The notes beneath the pieces are model-generated. The model did no database searches and was not told where the DNA came from. It saw nothing but the letters and a program-made list of their open reading frames with translations. Positions 31,371 to 34,143 of a DNA stretch of 34,143 nt are shown here, in pieces. The first letter of the stretch is position 1. Every line of letters starts with the position of its first letter. Position numbers and translations under genes: made by a program. This DNA comes from Candidatus Magasanikiibacteriota bacterium (GTDB lineage Bacteria > Patescibacteriota > Patescibacteriia > Magasanikbacterales > 2-02-FULL-50-9b), in contig CALRDW010000010.1 of NCBI GenBank assembly GCA_943355025.1, positions 1 through 34,143 of the forward strand, read 5' to 3'.

Positions 31371-32072
31371 ATGCGAGACGTTATTCTCATGCCGACGTAC
31401 AATGAATCCGCGAATATCGTTTCGATGTTGCAAACAATTTTTTCGTTGCACCCCGACATTTCGATCATGGTCATCGACGACAACTCGCCTGACGGAACAG
31501 CAGGGCTTGTGCGCGGGCTGCAATCTACATATCCAAATCTCACACTCTTGTCGCGTCCTGCAAAAGACGGACTCGGCCGCGCGTATGTTCACGGATTTAG
31601 TGAAGTGCTCAAATTTCCAGACGTTGGAAAAATTATTATCATGGACGCTGATTTCTCGCACGACCCTGAATACCTCGCACATTTGCTTATGGCGTCTGAC
31701 GAACATGATGTTGCGATTGGCTCGCGTTATATTCCGAGCGGTTCAACGGTTGGTTGGGAGCCATGGCGCAAATCACTCAGCACTGCAGGCAACATATACT
31801 GTCGCACTATTCTTGGACTTGATATACATGATTACACGGCGGGTTTTGTTGCAATGAACGCAGCGAAATTACGCGAGGTTGACCTTGGAAAATTAAATGT
31901 ATCGGGCTATGCGTTTCAAATCGCACTTAAATATTTACTCAGTCGCGCTGGCGCACGCTTCAAAGAAATCCCAATTGAATTTAAAAATCGCCGTGGCGGT
32001 GAATCAAAACTAACCGGCCACATTATTTTTGAAGGAATAATAATCCCATGGAAAATCAAATTTCAAACGTAA
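31371..32072 (+). CDS. Polyprenol-phosphate sugar transferase (DPM1-like, GT2)
   Basis: Transfers mannose or a similar sugar from a nucleotide to polyprenol phosphate on the cytoplasmic membrane face. The 233-residue protein has LMPTYNESANI (near 6), VIDDNSPDGTAG (near 34-45), MDADFSHDPEYL (near 89-100, the metal/donor DxD), GSRYIPSG (near 116) and the closing FKEIPIEFKNRRGGESKL (near 202). It lacks the C-terminal membrane anchors of some family members. ATG 31371 is favoured because the -10 lies at 31354-31359. It overlaps the methyltransferase gene by 25 bases. Confidence 0.9.
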   Translation: MRDVILMPTYNESANIVSMLQTIFSLHPDISIMVIDDNSPDGTAGLVRGLQSTYPNLTLLSRPAKDGLGRAYVHGFSEVLKFPDVGKIIIMDADFSHDPEYLAHLLMASDEHDVAIGSRYIPSGSTVGWEPWRKSLSTAGNIYCRTILGLDIHDYTAGFVAMNAAKLREVDLGKLNVSGYAFQIALKYLLSRAGARFKEIPIEFKNRRGGESKLTGHIIFEGIIIPWKIKFQT

Positions 32073-32950
32073 TACTCTGCACCGTGTGTCAGAGTGGTGC
32101 GACATCTCTTTTCACCTGCAAAGATGGTTGGAATATTCATCGTTGTGCGGCGTGTGATCTTTTGTTTGTGTGGCCGTTGCCGCCAGAAACACTTTCTGAA
32201 AAAATTTATTCGCAAGATTATTTTGATGGTGCTGACGGCGGATTTGGATATGTAGATTACGATGCAGACAAAGCTGCGATGCGCTCAACCTTTGAAAAAT
32301 ATTTGGATTATATTGAAGAATTGTGCCCGGAAAAGGGCCGGCTACTCGACGTGGGTGCTGCAACAGGTTATTTTATGAGTCTTGCTGCGGCACGCGGATG
32401 GCACGTATACGGAATTGAAATTTCAGAATTTGCAGCAGCACAGGGCCGCGCAAAAGGATTAAATGTTCAGGCAGGAACACTTGATACAATTCAATTTGAT
32501 GAAAATTTTTTTTCTGTTGTGACGTATTGGGACACGATTGAACATGTGCGCGATCCGCAAAGCGAAATGAAAAAAATATTTCGTGTACTCGCGCCAGGCG
32601 GTTTGTTTGCCTGCAACACGCCGGACGCTGGGAGTGTGATTGCGAAAATTGCGCGTTCGCGCTGGCATTTACTTACCGCTCCTGAGCATCTCAATTTATT
32701 TAATATAAAAAATCTTCGTGCCATGCTGAAAGAAAATGGTTTTGAACTTGTGCGCTTCGGCAAACTCGGAAAAAATTTCACGCTGCAATACATCGGACAA
32801 TTTATAACTAACACTCTCGGGGGTCGCTGCGGTAAAATTCTGGGAAAAATTCTTCGCTCGGGCCCTATCGGCCGCATCAGCATTCCGATAAACCTCCGCG
32901 ATAATTTATACGCGATTGCACGGAAATGCGCTAACCAACAGCAGTCTTGA
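32048..32950 (+). CDS. Class I SAM-dependent methyltransferase with N-terminal zinc motif
   Basis: Predicted methyltransferase, 300 residues. A Cys-rich start (CTVC near 11 and CAAC near 33) resembles the zinc-binding N-terminus of sugar C-methyltransferases. The SAM fold follows with motif I LLDVGAATGYFMSLAAARGWHVYGIEIS (near 98-125) and YWDTIEHVRDP (near 158). The post-core FNIKNLRAMLKENGFELV (near 218) is typical of methyltransferase_23 proteins. The order DPM1-like then methyltransferase suggests glycan or lipid-carrier modification. Its 3' end overlaps the convergent gene by 20 bases. Confidence 0.87.
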   Translation: MENQISNVILCTVCQSGATSLFTCKDGWNIHRCAACDLLFVWPLPPETLSEKIYSQDYFDGADGGFGYVDYDADKAAMRSTFEKYLDYIEELCPEKGRLLDVGAATGYFMSLAAARGWHVYGIEISEFAAAQGRAKGLNVQAGTLDTIQFDENFFSVVTYWDTIEHVRDPQSEMKKIFRVLAPGGLFACNTPDAGSVIAKIARSRWHLLTAPEHLNLFNIKNLRAMLKENGFELVRFGKLGKNFTLQYIGQFITNTLGGRCGKILGKILRSGPIGRISIPINLRDNLYAIARKCANQQQS

Positions 32951-34091
32951 TTCCAAGACTGCTCAAAGAATGGAATGGATAGGCCACGCTCAAATAGGCG
33001 CTGGCGTCCAGGTTCCCGAGCACAATATTCGCTGTTGGAATTTTGTCAAATTCACTTGTTAACCGAGCGGCTATAAGTAGGTGTATCATGCCATTCGCAG
33101 ACCAACCTGAAGACAGTCCGAGCATGATATTCGTTTGGTTTAAATTGGTCGCAAACAGCGTTAGCCAGTCTTCGGGAGTCAAACCATGCTCCTGAGCATA
33201 CACCGAATCTGTTGTAAGAATTTCAAGATAGTCCTCAGCTGACATACCAGCTTCTAAATCCAATCGCCCACCGAGTGTCACGCCTTTTCCGGCTTCTGGA
33301 ATAACTTGATTCTCATGAATGAGTAAGACGTGATACCCTGGAAAGGGCAGCTGGTCACTCGCCCCAGACAACACCTGCGCCTTCGTAGAACCAATAAAAG
33401 CACCACTTGATAATTGTGGATAATACACCAAACTTCCTTTTCGATCAGCATCAAAATAATCCTCTGCATATATCACGTTAGCTGCTCTAGGTATAGTTAC
33501 CTTAGACCCGTTTGGGGCAAAAATCCTCCCTGCTTTACGCCGTTCTTCAAAGAAGGTTTGCGTCTTCTCAGTGAGAGTATCAAGTGGCATTCCGAATGGA
33601 ACAATCAAAAGTCGAGTAAATCCTTGATCTGTTTTTCGTTTTATATCTGGGATTGAGCTGAAATAAGTAACGATCGATTCCTGTGACGGAATTTTATAAA
33701 ATTTTTCATCTATCGCGGTAAATCCAAGGTCGGATAATTTATTTTTTCTCAAAAAACTGAATCGTTTTTTCTCATTTTCTAAAAATCCAATTTTCTTGAG
33801 AGAGTTTATTTGAAATGTGTACTCTTTCTCAATAATTTTTTCGATGATTGGTTTAGACGCGTCTCTGGACAGAGCATCTATCTGAGAACGAGCTTCTGCT
33901 GCCATGGCAATGAGATCTTCTTTAGTGACTTCTTTCTGACGATTTGGATGGGGGTCTGAGATGTCTCCCAAGATCTTTCTGTATTTATGTACTCCCCCTT
34001 CTCCGAGGAGTTCCCTAACAATCTCTCTGTTCTTAAGAGGGTCTGTATCCTTAAATTCTGGTAATGGTTTTTGAAAAGGATTAGGAAGCAT
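32931..34091 (-). CDS. Unrecognised protein, 386 residues
   Basis: No family is recognised. The product is soluble-looking, with no signal peptide or membrane span. The N-terminal third is charged and helical (about 20-110, for example KNREIVRELLGEGGVHKYRK and KEDLIAMAAEARSQIDAL). The remainder is mixed alpha/beta (FTRLLIVPFGMPLDTL near 160, SAEDYLEILTTDSVYAQEHG near 285). It starts at ATG 34091 because that matches the promoter -10 at 34098-34103; a frame 12 codons longer exists. It is convergent to the methyltransferase and overlaps it. Confidence 0.72.
   Translation of the reverse strand: MLPNPFQKPLPEFKDTDPLKNREIVRELLGEGGVHKYRKILGDISDPHPNRQKEVTKEDLIAMAAEARSQIDALSRDASKPIIEKIIEKEYTFQINSLKKIGFLENEKKRFSFLRKNKLSDLGFTAIDEKFYKIPSQESIVTYFSSIPDIKRKTDQGFTRLLIVPFGMPLDTLTEKTQTFFEERRKAGRIFAPNGSKVTIPRAANVIYAEDYFDADRKGSLVYYPQLSSGAFIGSTKAQVLSGASDQLPFPGYHVLLIHENQVIPEAGKGVTLGGRLDLEAGMSAEDYLEILTTDSVYAQEHGLTPEDWLTLFATNLNQTNIMLGLSSGWSANGMIHLLIAARLTSEFDKIPTANIVLGNLDASAYLSVAYPFHSLSSLGIKTAVG
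32940..32963. terminator. Perfect stem-loop across the convergent gene ends
   Basis: AGCAGTCTTG (32940-32949) and CAAGACTGCT (32954-32963) form a perfect 10-bp stem with a 4-base loop. It lies over the stop of the methyltransferase and within the last codons of the opposing gene. No T tract follows on either strand, so it may act only as an mRNA 3' end stabiliser. Confidence 0.5.
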
Positions 34092-34097
34092 GGGAGT

Positions 34098-34127
34098 AGT
34101 ATAACACCTGAATGAACGTATACCCAA
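34098..34127 (-). promoter_or_regulatory. Promoter of the 34091 gene
   Basis: -35 TTGGGT (34122-34127 complement), an 18-base spacer and -10 TATACT (34098-34103 complement). The predicted start coincides with the ATG at 34091, so the mRNA would be leaderless. Confidence 0.5.
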
Positions 34128-34143
34128 AAGTAAAAACTATTAC

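Overview
The window reads as a chromosomal segment of a Candidate Phyla Radiation bacterium (Patescibacteria, most likely a Parcubacteria-type lineage). The pointers are very compact packing (several ATGA stop/start overlaps), families common in this group (DUF4012, DUF5666, DUF1189, a short TsaB-like protein, an HTH plus nucleotidyltransferase-like protein) and the lack of clear Shine-Dalgarno motifs at the starts I inspected. TGA and TAG both terminate recognised genes, so the standard code (or table 11) applies. The phylum call is inference from gene content.

Layout. 1-1661 (minus): a Zn/Mn-type ABC transporter (partial permease plus ATPase) and a secreted DUF5666 protein. 1726-5550: isoleucyl-tRNA synthetase, divergent from an unrecognised gene with its own promoter and terminator. 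5549-7695: prepilin peptidase, divergent from an HI0933/YhiN-type flavoprotein. 7665-9261 is the most irregular part: a tiny acidic 34-residue ORF with its own strong promoter and terminator, a GNAT gene broken by a one-base frameshift, and a membrane-protein gene that lacks its start and is shifted at an ACGT tandem repeat. 9262-10690: an NRAMP-related transporter with a perfect palindrome at its predicted transcription start.

10706-12425 looks like the scar of an integrative element in the 3' end of tRNA-Trp. A 17-base exact direct repeat flanks a serine recombinase lacking both its catalytic serine region and its C-terminus, and a cytoplasmic trypsin-like protease with its own promoter. 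12406-13714 is an RNA/ribosome cluster, read on the minus strand as tRNA-Thr(GGT), tRNA-Tyr, tRNA-Thr(TGT), rpmG, a DUF1189 protein and tRNA-Trp. A palindromic, REP-like repeat patch (13721-13838) lies upstream of it.

13872-26912 is a 13-kb tightly packed minus-strand run: HTH/nucleotidyltransferase-like protein, TsaB-like protein, membrane GT2, DUF4012, MreB, GT4, DNA polymerase III delta prime, a lipoprotein, Frr, GlyRS, M16 peptidase, TpiA and a TPR protein. The MreB, DUF4012 and glycosyltransferase genes suggest a cell-envelope theme. The divergent gene (26980-29097) encodes a PP2C-like/transmembrane/repeat protein and shares a -10 region with this operon. 29106-30197 is rplJ-rplL with a recognisable L10 leader. 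30202-34091 holds PseI, a DPM1-like glycosyltransferase, a methyltransferase and an unrecognised protein.

I do not see a clear new multi-gene system. The best candidates for something unusual are the protease-carrying tRNA-Trp element remnant, the standalone mini-ORF unit, the two frameshifted genes beside them, and the recurrent promoters placed so close to start codons that leaderless transcripts are expected. Promoter calls are by eye from -35/-10 resemblance.
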